Source: Sphaeroforma sirkka
Lineage: Eukaryota > Opisthokonta > Ichthyosporea > Ichthyophonida
DNA length: 22,500 nucleotides
Assembly: GCA_001586965.3 (NCBI GenBank)
Contig: LUCW03000515.1
Location: 1-22,500 of the forward strand
Reading direction: 5' to 3'
In this document: positions 10,191 to 22,300 of the stretch, in pieces
Layout of the letters: every line of letters begins with the position of its first letter
Position numbering within the stretch: the stretch's first letter is position 1
Notes under the pieces: generated by a model
What the model was told of the DNA's origin: nothing
Databases searched by the model: none
What the model saw: only the letters and a program-made list of their open reading frames with translations
Made by a program: the position numbers and the translations under genes

Positions 10191-11055
10191 AAGGACTCAG
10201 AACAGATCGTGAGAATAACAAAACGTATGGTCACTGCCTTGAACAAACAAAACCTAGGCTGAGCATCGGGACTTAAACGTGTGGTGAACTGGTCACTGCC
10301 TTAAACAAAACAAAACCTAGGCTGAGCATCAAGACTTGCAAATCACATGCAAGACCATTTCCACAGTTTGTTCATAATAAAATATACTTAGAACATAGGC
10401 TAATGGTCTCCAGAACTAAAGAGGAAGTGGGAAGAACTAAAAAACTCATGGCGTGCTCTGCCACACTAGCGTATTCAATAGGCGGAGTCCGGTTCCAAAT
10501 CATGAATGACACAAGGAATCGTGCAGAAGGTTTTATCGCTGACGGGGTCAGAAGAGACATATATAAAATAAGTAAAATTTGTACATCAGCGTTGAGGAAC
10601 AAACATAAAAGAAATACTCGTACTGATTTACAGTCTGGAACATTTTAAAAATATATAAAGGGTGGTGACATAAGATTATTAACGATTCACAAAGCATTAA
10701 CGAAGATGACCCGGCAACAGTGAATATACCCTAGTGCACATAATAGCGAAAAGGATAGCAACGTCCTTCCACCACCACTTCATCATCATTCATGTGCCAG
10801 GTAAATACAATGAGATGGTGGACCGGCTGTCTCGATATACGGCGATGTATTCAATATAGAGACGTCGGAAGTGATAAAAGAGGCTAACAAAAACACACAC
10901 AACAATCAGAACTACACTGACCTAGAAACAAATGTGAATCTCCGCAATAGATTGGAAACTACACCCTCGATTCTGTACAGAAGCAGAAAAGTGGTTCGGC
11001 AAATTACAGTGTATCTGTTCGCAGCGGCACACAATATACATACAACGAAATAGTT

Positions 11056-12960
11056 CACAAATAAACAACACGCTCACTTTGGGAAAAATTGAAATGTATT
11101 CTCCACTGGTGTGTACATCAAATTTCAAAGCTTATATTGAAATATATCTTATTCACTTTTCATGACAGTAATCTTGACTTCGATTATACAAGCTTACCAC
11201 ATATCACGCTAAAGCAACTGAAGGTAGCCTAGAGTAGTACACAAATTGGTTCAGACTTCTAAATCACAAAGACATTGTTATGCACACCACGCATCCCAAG
11301 CAACGCCTATCAATTAACAATATATAATACTGTCGAAGATCGGCGTGCAATTCAGTTGGGTAGCGTTTGCGCGTCTGATGATTGCTAGATTTTTGCCACA
11401 CTGTGAACCAAGAAGAACCATCATGCCCTTCGCACAGCTTTCCAAGAGTACATCTTTTATCTGCCAATCTACATTGTCAAAATGTACATCCAGTATCAAT
11501 TAAAAATTGTGACCTTTTATAAAAGGAGTCTTGGGTGATTGCAAATAAAGGGGCCCAGCAAAGTTGTAATCTAATTCACACACGTGGCGATGAAAAGCCG
11601 CAGTGACACGTTACACAGTGGATGTTCAATTTTCCGTTAACAAGACCCAACTATTTAAGTGGCCGGTGTAGTCGTTCCGGGTGCAAGTAGCCGCGGTCCA
11701 TGCCAATCCCATAGTCTTCATCAAAATTGACTACCAGATCTTGTACTTAAAAACTTGCCTTCAGTACGTCCTATATGGGGGAATGTGGTAGACTATGATC
11801 GATAGTACGGGGCTCAGAAAACGCGAGTATAATTCTATGAAAGGGAGTTGCTTCATCACTAATCCAGACTATTGGATGTATTGAAGCAATGCATCGGAAA
11901 ATGTGTACATACGCCCCAAGGTGAGTACTTCAAGACAGTAAGACGATATTAGCTTGCGAGATAGCCCACTACAAAACTAAATGCAGGTTCCAGCACACGC
12001 GCATCATCCAGTTCCTGAAAATGATCGCCGATAAATAAATGTAATCTCCGGTACTATAGTACCAACGTATGGTACTGGTGGCGATTTTGGGGGCGTGGCG
12101 GATGTTGTAAATTGAAGCAGGCCATCAGACACAAACAGATTTAATGAGAGACTTGACTAGTGAGGATAACAGTAAAGGTAATCTGCAAAAAGGAGGTATT
12201 TGCCGCTGATAGGCGAAAGTAGTCGTGGAGTGTTGGGGCATCGTATCTACGCCCATGTGTCAACGAAGTTGACAACTGCTGTGGAGGGGACTAAAGAATT
12301 AATCGCCACACTTGTCGCTTTCCTTAGAGGCAACTAGGTTTGTTGCGAGTAGGTAATATGCATTCTATCATGAAAAAAGAAGCTGCTAAAAAGTCACTGA
12401 ACTGGAAAGGCCTAGCGGCTGATCAGGAGTGCCTTGTGTACGGTAGAGACCATATCTATGAGAGATTTTCTAATAGAAGCACAAGTCCATCCTCTGATTT
12501 TCAAGCACTAATTTCACACTAACCATATACTCCCGAGATTAAATACACGCATCGGCGGTCCTAAGGATGACTTAAATGAAAATGATCTTTTTCATTCACA
12601 CCCCATTCAAACTAAATATCGATTTATTTATATTGCATTACATGTCGAAAAATCCAAGTCCCACGATTTACCGATTTATCATACCAATTGTAAATATAAC
12701 GACTTTTGTATGTCGCGTTCCAGACAGAAATCCGTAGCAGAAAATTGCTATCGTTTAGCAGTCATGTTTTTGCTAGTGTAACCTTGCACGGGCAAGATTA
12801 GGCACCCTCAAGAAAAAGCAGAGCATAACCCAGGCGGGGGGTTGCAGAGATGTGCTGTACTCGATCAGTGTGTGCATACTGGCTTTGTGCGATGAAACGC
12901 TAGCTACATAGGATTATAGCCGATGCACGAGTGTATAGGTGCACTCTATCAACATACTAC
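11056..12960. other. About 1.9 kb with no recognised gene
   Basis: Both strands were read. Only short open frames of about 60-70 codons occur (for example on + at 12340-12522 and on - at 11264-11467), and none resembles a known family to me. The integrase of element C could once have lain here, but no HHCC or DDE motif is visible. Small inverted repeats occur at 12050-12063 (GGTACTATAGTACC) and 12575-12596 (8-base arms AATGAAAA/TTTTCATT). Confidence 0.5.
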
Positions 12961-12987
12961 AGAAGTGAGCTATATAAATTTGTAGTA

Positions 12988-13006
12988 TATACATACATAT
13001 ATACAT

Positions 13007-13039
<33 letters not shown>

Positions 13040-13331
13040 CATATGCACCCACCCACCCACCCACCGACACACACACACACCCACACATTTAAATATATAC
13101 ATACACACACACACGCACACACACACACACACAAAGACATATATATATATATATTCAAATAAATATACTTACACACACACACACATACATATATATACAT
13201 ATAAATATCAATTCAAATATATTTACACACACACACACATATATATATATTCAAATAAATATACTTACACACACAAGTATATATATACAAATATCAATTC
13301 AAATATATATACATACACACACAACACACAC

Positions 13332-13384
<53 letters not shown>

Positions 13385-13447
13385 AACACACACACACATA
13401 TATATACAGACATCATACATAACATATATACATATACATATACATAT

Positions 13448-13494
<47 letters not shown>

Positions 13495-13530
13495 TATATA
13501 TACATATAAGCGTAGACATATATGTGAATA
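12988..13530. repeat. CA/TA microsatellite field
   Basis: Alternating blocks of (CA)n, (TA)n, TACA units and ATATTCAAATAAAT-like spacers fill about 540 bases. The spacer with a following (TA)n or (CA)n recurs several times, for example near 13152, 13250 and 13300, so the field also has a higher-order period. Open frames rich in Tyr-Ile or Cys-Val here are artefacts of the repeats. Confidence 0.95.
13048..13065 (-). other. G-quadruplex motif within the microsatellite field
   Basis: The + strand reads four CCC runs separated by single A bases, followed by ACC. The minus strand therefore has GGG-T repeated four times, the single-base-loop form that gives very stable parallel quadruplexes in vitro. 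It lies about 700 bases downstream of the kanadaptin stop codon, on that gene's sense strand. Confidence 0.7.
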
Positions 13531-13760
13531 TGGATGCAACGAATAAATATGCATAACGATTCCGCTTACATGTTTATATAAGAGTATGCGACGGGAATGT
13601 AAATATGGTCGAACCTTACATTTCGAATGAAAATATACGCAGGGGCTTGAATCTTCATTGTAATATTGTAGTTTGATTAAGAGTATTTTCGACTAAGCTG
13701 AACAGAGTTGCGACGTTTGCTCTGCGCAGTACGACTATAGATTTATAATCAGCTCCCCGT
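13531..13760 (-). other. 3' flank of the kanadaptin gene
   Basis: This is AT-rich sequence between the stop codon and the microsatellite field. No canonical AATAAA was found on the minus strand. TATAAA-like variants occur just after the stop (about 13741-13746) and near 13572. The poly(A) site cannot be placed. Confidence 0.35.
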
Positions 13761-13769
13761 TTACGGGGA
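13754..13769. repeat. Perfect inverted repeat centred on the kanadaptin stop codon
   Basis: TCCCCGT, two bases, ACGGGGA: 7-base perfect arms over 16 bases. The TAA stop (13763-13761 on the minus strand) overlaps the centre, so the end of the reading frame lies in a potential tight GC-rich hairpin. Confidence 0.75.
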
Positions 13770-13844
13770 TTGTATATCTTTCAGAGTTTCTGGATTGTAT
13801 CTCGGATTTACAACTTTAAGTAAGCGCAAGTAATGCTTCTCGTC
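13761..13844 (-). CDS. SLC4A1AP: Kanadaptin exon 11 (terminal, with stop)
   Basis: The acceptor is TTCTCCACAG|GAC, phase 0, 27 codons and [17 protein letters not shown] matches the human EQQRLKGLIKIVKP block, and then the frame ends at DIQSP. A CCCC|GTAAAC could act as a weak donor at the stop, so a further exon is not excluded, but none was recognised downstream. Confidence 0.88.
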   Translation of the reverse strand, partial: DEKHYLRLLKVVNPRYNPETLKDIQSP

Positions 13845-14836
13845 CTGTGGAGAATTTGAAACCACATAAGTGCCCAAAGGGAGGAAAACGAATGAGAGTA
13901 TGGACACGACAGCCGCAACATGGGTACAAATGCATATAAATACGCTTGCCTGAAACTGAAAACGAACACGAAGGCTTACACAAACTTCACGACAACCATG
14001 GAGACAACCAACAAAGAGTACAAATGTATGAATATGCATTTCAGCTTCAGTGTGCAGTGCATGCGAAGTCTACGTACCGTCATGCCTTGCTTTAACTCCA
14101 TGCCTATTTTTTTCCGGTCTAACACTGTCGCTGGCTCGGTGACTGTGTTCATATATTCGTCTAAATCCAGATCCTCCGCTGGCTGCTTGTTTTGTTTGAC
14201 TGTTCAAGTGCGTAGTTTCCCAACGAAGAGAATAAAAATGATTGAGCCGGGCTAATACGTCTGTCACAATTGTTCTTTCCACAAATTTTACTCACTCTAT
14301 ATGACCTTCACTAGTGTCAAAAATACTAAAAATAGATACGACATTTTACACATATACACAACCATACATTAACACCAACATTAACATGAATTTATATACA
14401 GTCAGAGTATATTGCAAACATACGTGCATACTATAATTTAATGTGCTAGCCAGTAAAGTCACTAAATTTCAAATTGAATGTCAATCCTAGTGAATGCAAG
14501 AATAAGTTTCAATAATACCTTCTTTATTCTCACGCAGAAGGCGTCTGCAGACCTTGCGTCTTTGGTAAATCTTCGTGAGCTTCTCCTTGAGAGTATCGAA
14601 GGTCTCTACCTCATGTTTCGCATCCTCATCTCCGGCCGCCTGTAAGTAGTGTCGAAAGCATTTTGCGGTATATGATTAGAGACGATTTTGAAGTATGGCC
14701 GTGTGCTGTCCGTCTACAATTGTACACACGCTTTGGCACCAAAACATACAATTTGTACATATACATATACAAATACATGTACATATACATAAACATACAT
14801 ACAAACACACACACCGACACACCGACACCGACACCG

Positions 14837-14875
<39 letters not shown>

Positions 14876-15186
14876 AATGTGTATATTGATATATATCCAT
14901 ATCCAAGTCCGTACATACATACACATACAAATATAAACATAAAACGCACACTCACATATATATATATATATGAAAATGAATATGTCTACATATACGTATA
15001 CGTATATATGTATGTATGTTTATATACATATACGAATACGTATATATGTTTATATACATATACATAAACGTATAATATAAGTATAAGTATATGCATGAGT
15101 ATATGCAAAGTATATATATATAAATATAAATATATGTATACATACATATACATATACATATATATATATACACACGCACACACATG

Positions 15187-15217
<31 letters not shown>

Positions 15218-17185
15218 TTACATATACATATACATATACATACACATACATAAAACATACATTTTAAGTATATAAATCAACAATAAACACAATATATTCA
15301 GCTGCAATCACGTGAATAACATACAGCAACTATGATAGCTCTTCCACATGTAACAAATCGTATAGCATAAGATGGAAGTGTGGCGTTCTACCTAGTAAGT
15401 AGTTTCACACGACCCTGTCCCCGCCCACACACCCGCTTATCAGGGGCCAGTCGCTTGATTCTGTTATTCCTCCTTTTTTTAACGTCGCCAGTTCGATCCA
15501 GAAATTCGTCGTCATCTGAACTATAGTAATCGTCATCGGAATAATTCTTGCGCTTGATTGTGGTTGCTGTAGTTTTGCGAGCTATGTGGCGAGAAAAGAT
15601 AGAGTAAAGTTGGTGTGTATTGCGCCATACAAATCGGGGTTGTAATTTCCATGCGAGCTTTCATATACAGAAATTGCACTGAGACCACACATACATGGAC
15701 GCGGATAACGTACAAATACATACACGAGGAAAACAGGCCATGGGCACTCAACATCTGACAGGCATTGTAGCAGGCCAGTCGTTCTGCGTCCCGTTTGCGG
15801 CCACATTGCCCCTCAACCACAACCAAGTCACCCGACGCAGACTCTATGGGCAACTCGATCTTGACTAGGAAACCCTTGTTTTTCTGTGGTATGGATAAGG
15901 AAATAAACACATTGTGTGTGTGAGTGAGTGAGTGAGTGAGTGAGTGAGTGAGAGAGAGTGAGAATGAGAGTGAGTGAGTGAGAGAATGTGTGTGAGTGTG
16001 ACTTTGGCTACCTCGACCTACTTTGTTATTTGTCAAATGATTCCAAATGTAATTCAGAAGCAGGTTCGAAATTTATAATCAGAGTTTATTTGGAGAGAAT
16101 TGTTCGTAGATATTGCGCATACACTTGCAAATATTCAAACCAAACACTCGCGGATACGTACTATACTTCGGCCTATTGTTGACATGAGCGTAATCCAGAG
16201 ATTCGTTGACAAAGACACGGCCCGAGTTTTCCTGGAGACATTTGATCGCACATATAGCAGATACATCTGTTAGCATATAAAACAAGTTTGCCAATACATG
16301 CCATATGTATACATACCGGTAACATGGTGATATCTGGAGTGTAATCCAGAGACTCGTTGACAAAAAAATTGGTCAGAGTCTTCTTGGGGTCTTTCTCCCA
16401 GCGCCTTTCCTTATCACTGCAACTTGCCGGGGTCTGGTCTGCATCGAACCGCTGTTTGGCGAGTACCCCTGGGTAAGATATTAAGAAAAGTGTGGAATAT
16501 AAAGCAATATGCGATATTTGCTCATAGCTTAATATTTCAAATTGTGCGTATTTAAACATGTGCGGTGTCTACGCATTCTCGAGTCAAAGGTGCGCCAGGT
16601 GCCGAGTTCAAGGCCCTATATAGGCTTAGATATCGCGTGAGGAGCCAGGACATGAACAGAAGAAATCATACCGGACATAGAGATTTGCGCCGACACACAT
16701 CTGCAACTTTCATTGGTACATCTATCAAAAGCAAATACAACCTCCTGTCCACTGCCCCTGCTGATCACAGACACTCACCTTGCCATATCATACGTCAGCG
16801 ATACGAATGAATATCCCCCATTATCCCGCAGACCGAACTCTACCACATCTAATGCATAATATACATACGTACGTGTGGTTCACAACAGTCCACTTTACAC
16901 ATTTATGCCTTCTGTTTGCATCATATTGTCTCTCTCGCAAACCTATCAATCCTCGTCCAGACATGGCATATAGCCACGTTTAACACCTCTGAGGGGCACT
17001 TGCAATCACACACGTTTCATACTACACGCATACGTTCATCCGCACATGTAACACCCATATGTAACAACCATATGCATAGAAAAACATCTGAGCATCAAGT
17101 ATATACGTTACAATACACACTTCATACACACACACATACATACACACACACATGAACATATCCAAATATTCAAATATATATAGAT

Positions 17186-17225
<40 letters not shown>

Positions 17226-19150
17226 GTATAGATATAGATATAGATATGTTTATGAATATAGATATAAATATATAGACATATAGATATATATACACTAATG
17301 AAATAGTCACATCAAAACATACCGTCTCTGAGCATCATGTCGGCCTGATCAGCATCGTCGTCTTCCTCTGCATCCTCGGCCTGTCCCCATGATATGCCTT
17401 CGCAGGCCTCGGCCTCTTCTCGTTCCCTTTTCTGCACAGAATGAGTGTGCGTTGAAGTATAGCACCGATGCAATTTGCATGTAGTTTTATAATCTAAATA
17501 AAGACAAAGACATATTGCCTGGGAGCGAATGTGGATATCTATCATATTTTGGGGCCAGATACCACTAATAGTGAGATAAAGATGTGTTGATGACCGTGAG
17601 CTTCTATATAAAACTGGGTATTTCTTCATCATATATTTCTTCACTTTGTGATGTAGCCTGCAACTGACCAACAAGTGATGCTACCCTCTGACCACCACTC
17701 CAGGGGGTAAACCAGGAGCATACAATCCCTTTCCTCACACCCGAAGGTAGCGTGTATACCCATGTCGTACCATGGCCCTATTTCTCAACTTGGCAACTCT
17801 GCTCAAGCAATATCGCTATGCAACTTGAAACTTCAGAGTGCGAGGCGCATAAAGTATTGTTCATAAACAGTTTAGAAAGGGCTGCCAATCATTGTGATAA
17901 GTGTTTCTGACTGCTGCGATATGAACCATGGCTGATCAATGAGCTGTTTCGTGTTTCCTTTGTCATCTTGTACAGTCGAGTATTATACATAGTAGTAAGG
18001 CCGAGAAATATGTACACATTCGCAGACGTCGCATACCATCTACTACCACGCATGTGCGGCTACAAAGTCTGCAACTCCCTACAACTTGTATAGTTACATT
18101 GACTCAAATATCCCATGTGCAGATATATTATAACAGCATCTTCTACCTGTGTATGTCAGCAACACACTTACCAACTTCTGCTGCAGCATTTCTTTTTGTT
18201 CAGCTATCCGTTGCTGCCGTAATTCCTCAGTCATTTCTTCCTGCTGTTGCGCGATCTCGGATGGACCAGCTAACATGAACAGCCTGAATAAAAATACATG
18301 GGTTTTCATATATATACCCATTAGAACTATTAACAAGATGACCATGACCAACCACGGTATAGATACCTGAATATACCGAGTATGTATGTAGATACGGTAT
18401 GGTGGCTTCGTAAGGCCACGCGAATCTAATGTACTATTTATGGAACAATGCATACTATGTTCTGCAGAAGCATGTTTACAAAGTGATGTGTACAACATTG
18501 CAGCACTCGCAAATGAAGCGTGTAAGAGATGCCCCGCAATCCAGATTGATACTGAACAATCAAAATATATGTATGTTATATGTGTGTCTATCCACCGGTA
18601 TATACCCGTGTAGAGATGCATGTAATTATATGATGACGCATGTGCAAGGAAGAATATTTACGACGTCCAATAGATAGATGTACATACACATCCACGACAC
18701 ACCTCACATCCTCCAATTAAAATCCACTTTGAAACAATCGTAACACATTACGACAATACGAGCAGTCCTAAAAAATGGCATGTCGTGGAGAAACATGGTA
18801 GTGGTCTACGTACGCACATGGCAGATAAAAAACACACATAACCAGCATACATTCAATTATTACGCAAACGTACGTCAATGGTGTTGTGTGTAATACATAC
18901 AGTCCCTCCGGAGTTTAGCAAATTCACAAGTCTTAGCCCTAGAATCATCACAGATATTCAAGTAATAAATAATAATGAACTGATTGCTAGAGACAGGCAC
19001 CTGCACCGAGCACAAACACACAACCGTTTATATATACATTCACATATACATATATACACACACATACATACATAAACACACACACATATACATATATACA
19101 CACACATACATAAATAAACACACACACCATATGTATACATACATACATAC

Positions 19151-19241
<91 letters not shown>

Positions 19242-19289
19242 TATATACAAACATACATACATACATACATACATACCTTCATACGTTCC

Positions 19290-19339
<50 letters not shown>

Positions 19340-22300
19340 GTAGCACGTACCGAGACGACGCTCCGAATTGTATGGTGTGCCCTATCCGCACGCGATGGAA
19401 AGCACGTGGGCGTATGAGGTTCTTATTGAGCTTGGTACCGTGAGTGCTGCCCAAATCATACAGGTATACCCCGTCGTTCTCGGCCCTGTGTTGCAAGATC
19501 TGGTCAATAAAAGCCGATAGTATTAGAAATAAATTTGGGTTTTGGAATTAGAAAGTAGACGTTAAAATGTCACACACAGAAAATGCCACGTTTGGAGCAG
19601 CGTATATTTGAGATAGATGTATGTACGAGTAGTCATGCATATATATGTGCTTATTATCGATATGTATATATATATATATACGCTAGTGAACACCTATCGA
19701 TAAAATCAGTCCAGAAAGAAAGCAGCAACTGATAGACGATTTAAGTAATTAAAGCTAATAAAGCGAGAAAATGAAATTGAACAATACACTACAAGAATAC
19801 CTTGCACATGCATATGTAATCCTTTCTCAAGGAGATAGTTGTATTTAGTAAGTAAAAAATTCATACACCGATACCTAAATACAAGCATCCCTAACCGCTC
19901 ACATGCACTCAGTGCTCCACCACAGACGACATGAAGTTAATTAAGTAATGAGTTCGTCATGGGAATTGGCCTCAGGCATCGGACGTCTCAACTTGAGACA
20001 AATGAGGTTTGCATGGATACACAGATGCGTAGAAACTCAGATATATGAATTCACGCACATAAATACATAGATACATACGTACAAGCATACATACATACAT
20101 ACATACATACATACATACATACATACATACATACCGCATGAAACCGCGATATCGATGGATGTTCCATGGGGAAGTGGTTGCGGGCATCTCGGCCTACCAC
20201 ATAGAATGGCTCGTCGCTGATGTTGTCTGATTGCACAATGACGCCACTCTTAAGCACCTCTATACGATACGAGATGTTCGGAACATTCTCACCCCACGAG
20301 GGCAAGTTATAGTCGAAGGGATATGGAGAGGGCTTCTGAGCGTTCCCGGCACTCAGGCTTGGTGCTGGTGTAGGAGTGGCCTGGGTGAGGTATAGCAATT
20401 GCGCGAATGACGTATGAGTATGGTATATTAGGGCGACGACGTACCAGATAGGAAAATACTGTGAGGTACTTGACCACGGCTCCCACTATGAAACGTGGCA
20501 GTTGAGGGGATGTGAACATTGGTGTGGGACACATTGGCTTTTTTGGATGATATCTGTAAATGTACGTATGTACCTGTACACTCGAGTATTATCGAGAGCC
20601 ATATACAATGGTCGGTATCACAATGATAGAGATGTGATAGGTCGGACTCGATATAGTGGCTAATTCTTCAAGCGAGACCCAAATATAGCTGTTATCGTGG
20701 ATAGTCTACTATCACACACACACAAAACCATAACAAAAAGAAATACACACACACCCACACATATATAAACGTATCATGATGTTAACTATGCTCAGATACT
20801 CGCGCGAAGATAGAACTGGTAACACATGTTCAATTCTTCTTCGTCGAGATTTGTCAGAACAAGAAGAGAGCGAGTAGAAAACCAATCTACAAATAAGATT
20901 ATACAGCGTACTGGTAGAACCCTCATGGATACATGTTATTTCTGCAGTGACGTGACTACGATGTGCCCAAATTCTACTCCGAAGCATACCAATTCTATCA
21001 TGGGCCACTGGCAAAATACACAGACCATTCCATATGCTGATTCAAAAATTAGACAGTTTCGCCAGTAGAGTGTGCAACGAATTATCTATCGAGCTACTAG
21101 CACAAATGCATCGGATCACCTAATATACACTCATAAAGCTGCGCGCAAGCATAGAACCCCACAATATGTATTCACACAGGCACCACAGCACAGGAAAACC
21201 GCGCCCCAATATGTGCAAACCCTGAATTAAGCCATGTGAGACAACTCTATCTGGACACGCAATCAACGCACACGCAGTGACAATGTATGATCTGTTACAA
21301 TGTACACTGACGTGGAATATGCCACTCGACTACACTGTATGGTGAGAAACTAGAACACTGGATGAAGTGCAAGTGTAATGCCAAACACTGCTACGAATGT
21401 GTAAGCTAAAGGCACGTGTATCGTACGAGTATAGAGCTAGAAATGTAGATACATTTTATTGTATGAACTAATAATATGCAGACAGTACAGCACCGCGCCC
21501 TGCCCCACGCGTGTGTCTATATACACTGCACGGTTAACTTCGGCAGAGCTCTGGAAATCTATACTGTGGTGTGTGTAGGCGGGGATTCACGCTTGATTGA
21601 CTGAGGAGACGGTCTGTAAAGGTTGGGTGTGAGAGTGTGTACATGTGACAGTGAGTGTGCGTATGCGGGTTGTAGGTGCGAGTGTGCGGGCTGTAAGTGG
21701 TGAGTTGCGTACGAGAGCGATTCTACTGATATTGCTTCAACATTGACGACTTGTACATATTGATAGTCTGCGAGCCTTAGGGGTGCACGAGTCTATATGG
21801 ACAAATATATGAAATATGAAATATTGTCTCTATTGGTGTAAGTGTACGTTTAGGAGTTTTGTATGCATTTATGTGTTGGTATGTAGAAGTAAATTTTTGA
21901 AATTTAGGCTCGGATTGCGCATTCATATGCTAGCGCCCACACGTCAGCCTTACATGAAGTTTTCAGACTCGGCACCCGACGTGCCCATTAAGAAACGGTG
22001 TGTGGGATTAGCATACGCGCGAGTCACTAAGAAATACAAATGCATTTCGATCTCATATACAACACCACAGACACAATTATACAACATAACAAGCTTGATA
22101 CACTCGCCACACACACACATTACATACCTGTACAGTCTTCTCAGGTTGTGGTGCGTCCTTATGAGTGTCCACAGCCTTTCTAACAGGTAGTGCAGGCACA
22201 GCGAATCCCCCTTCACTCTTCTTGTCACCAACTGCGCCCTGATTCTCTACATTACTTGCACCTCCACTCGTGCTTGCGGGGCTTGTTTTGGCCTTTAACT

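Larger units (their letters stand above)
8202..11055 (+). mobile_element. Old Ty3/gypsy fossil, copy C
   Basis: Short islands appear in element order on the same strand. They are a gag-like stretch (from 8202), a protease turn ALVDSGAQRSYI near 9515-9550, a reverse-transcriptase tail with LNDIVIVSHMEEEH near 10030-10080, RNase H traces (VRFQIMNDTRNRAEGFIAD near 10485-10545 and HVPGKYNEMVDRLSRY near 10790-10840), and a Dam-like trace (LFAAAHN near 11020). It is heavily broken with many breaks, and clearly older than A and B. The limits are approximate, and no LTRs or integrase could be recognised. Confidence 0.75.
15884..16316 (-). other. Kanadaptin intron 6 (433 bases)
   Basis: GTATGT to ACCACAG. 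It contains a diverged copy of the end of exon 6 (16186-16235) and a (CACT)n tract about 25 bases before the acceptor. Confidence 0.9.

Noticed and set aside
12340-12522. 60-codon + strand frame with a Lys/Ala-rich start
   Set aside because: No family resemblance and no neighbours that support a gene; left as unassigned.
12575-12596. 8-base inverted repeat that could be a terminator-like hairpin
   Set aside because: AT-rich arms in AT-rich eukaryotic DNA; expected by chance, with no linked gene.
12914-13554. Several minus-strand open frames rich in Cys-Val and Tyr-Ile
   Set aside because: They are translations of CA/TA microsatellites and have no other content.
14626-15258. Overlapping frames on both strands in intron 8
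   Set aside because: Microsatellite translation; the only real coding sequence nearby is exon 9, whose end at 14639 overlaps one of them.
16020-16090. Possible tRNA B-box (GGTTCGAAATT)
   Set aside because: No A-box at the right distance and no cloverleaf; it lies inside intron 6.
16585-16625. Second B-box-like string (GAGTTCAAGGCC)
   Set aside because: No A-box and no acceptor stem pairing; intronic.
18958-19300. Long Tyr-Ile frames
   Set aside because: They derive from the (TA)n tract; only 19351-19499 is a true exon.
20826-21068. 80-codon + strand frame in kanadaptin intron 1 with a few Cys residues
   Set aside because: No recognisable family, no supporting context, and a length expected by chance in this composition.
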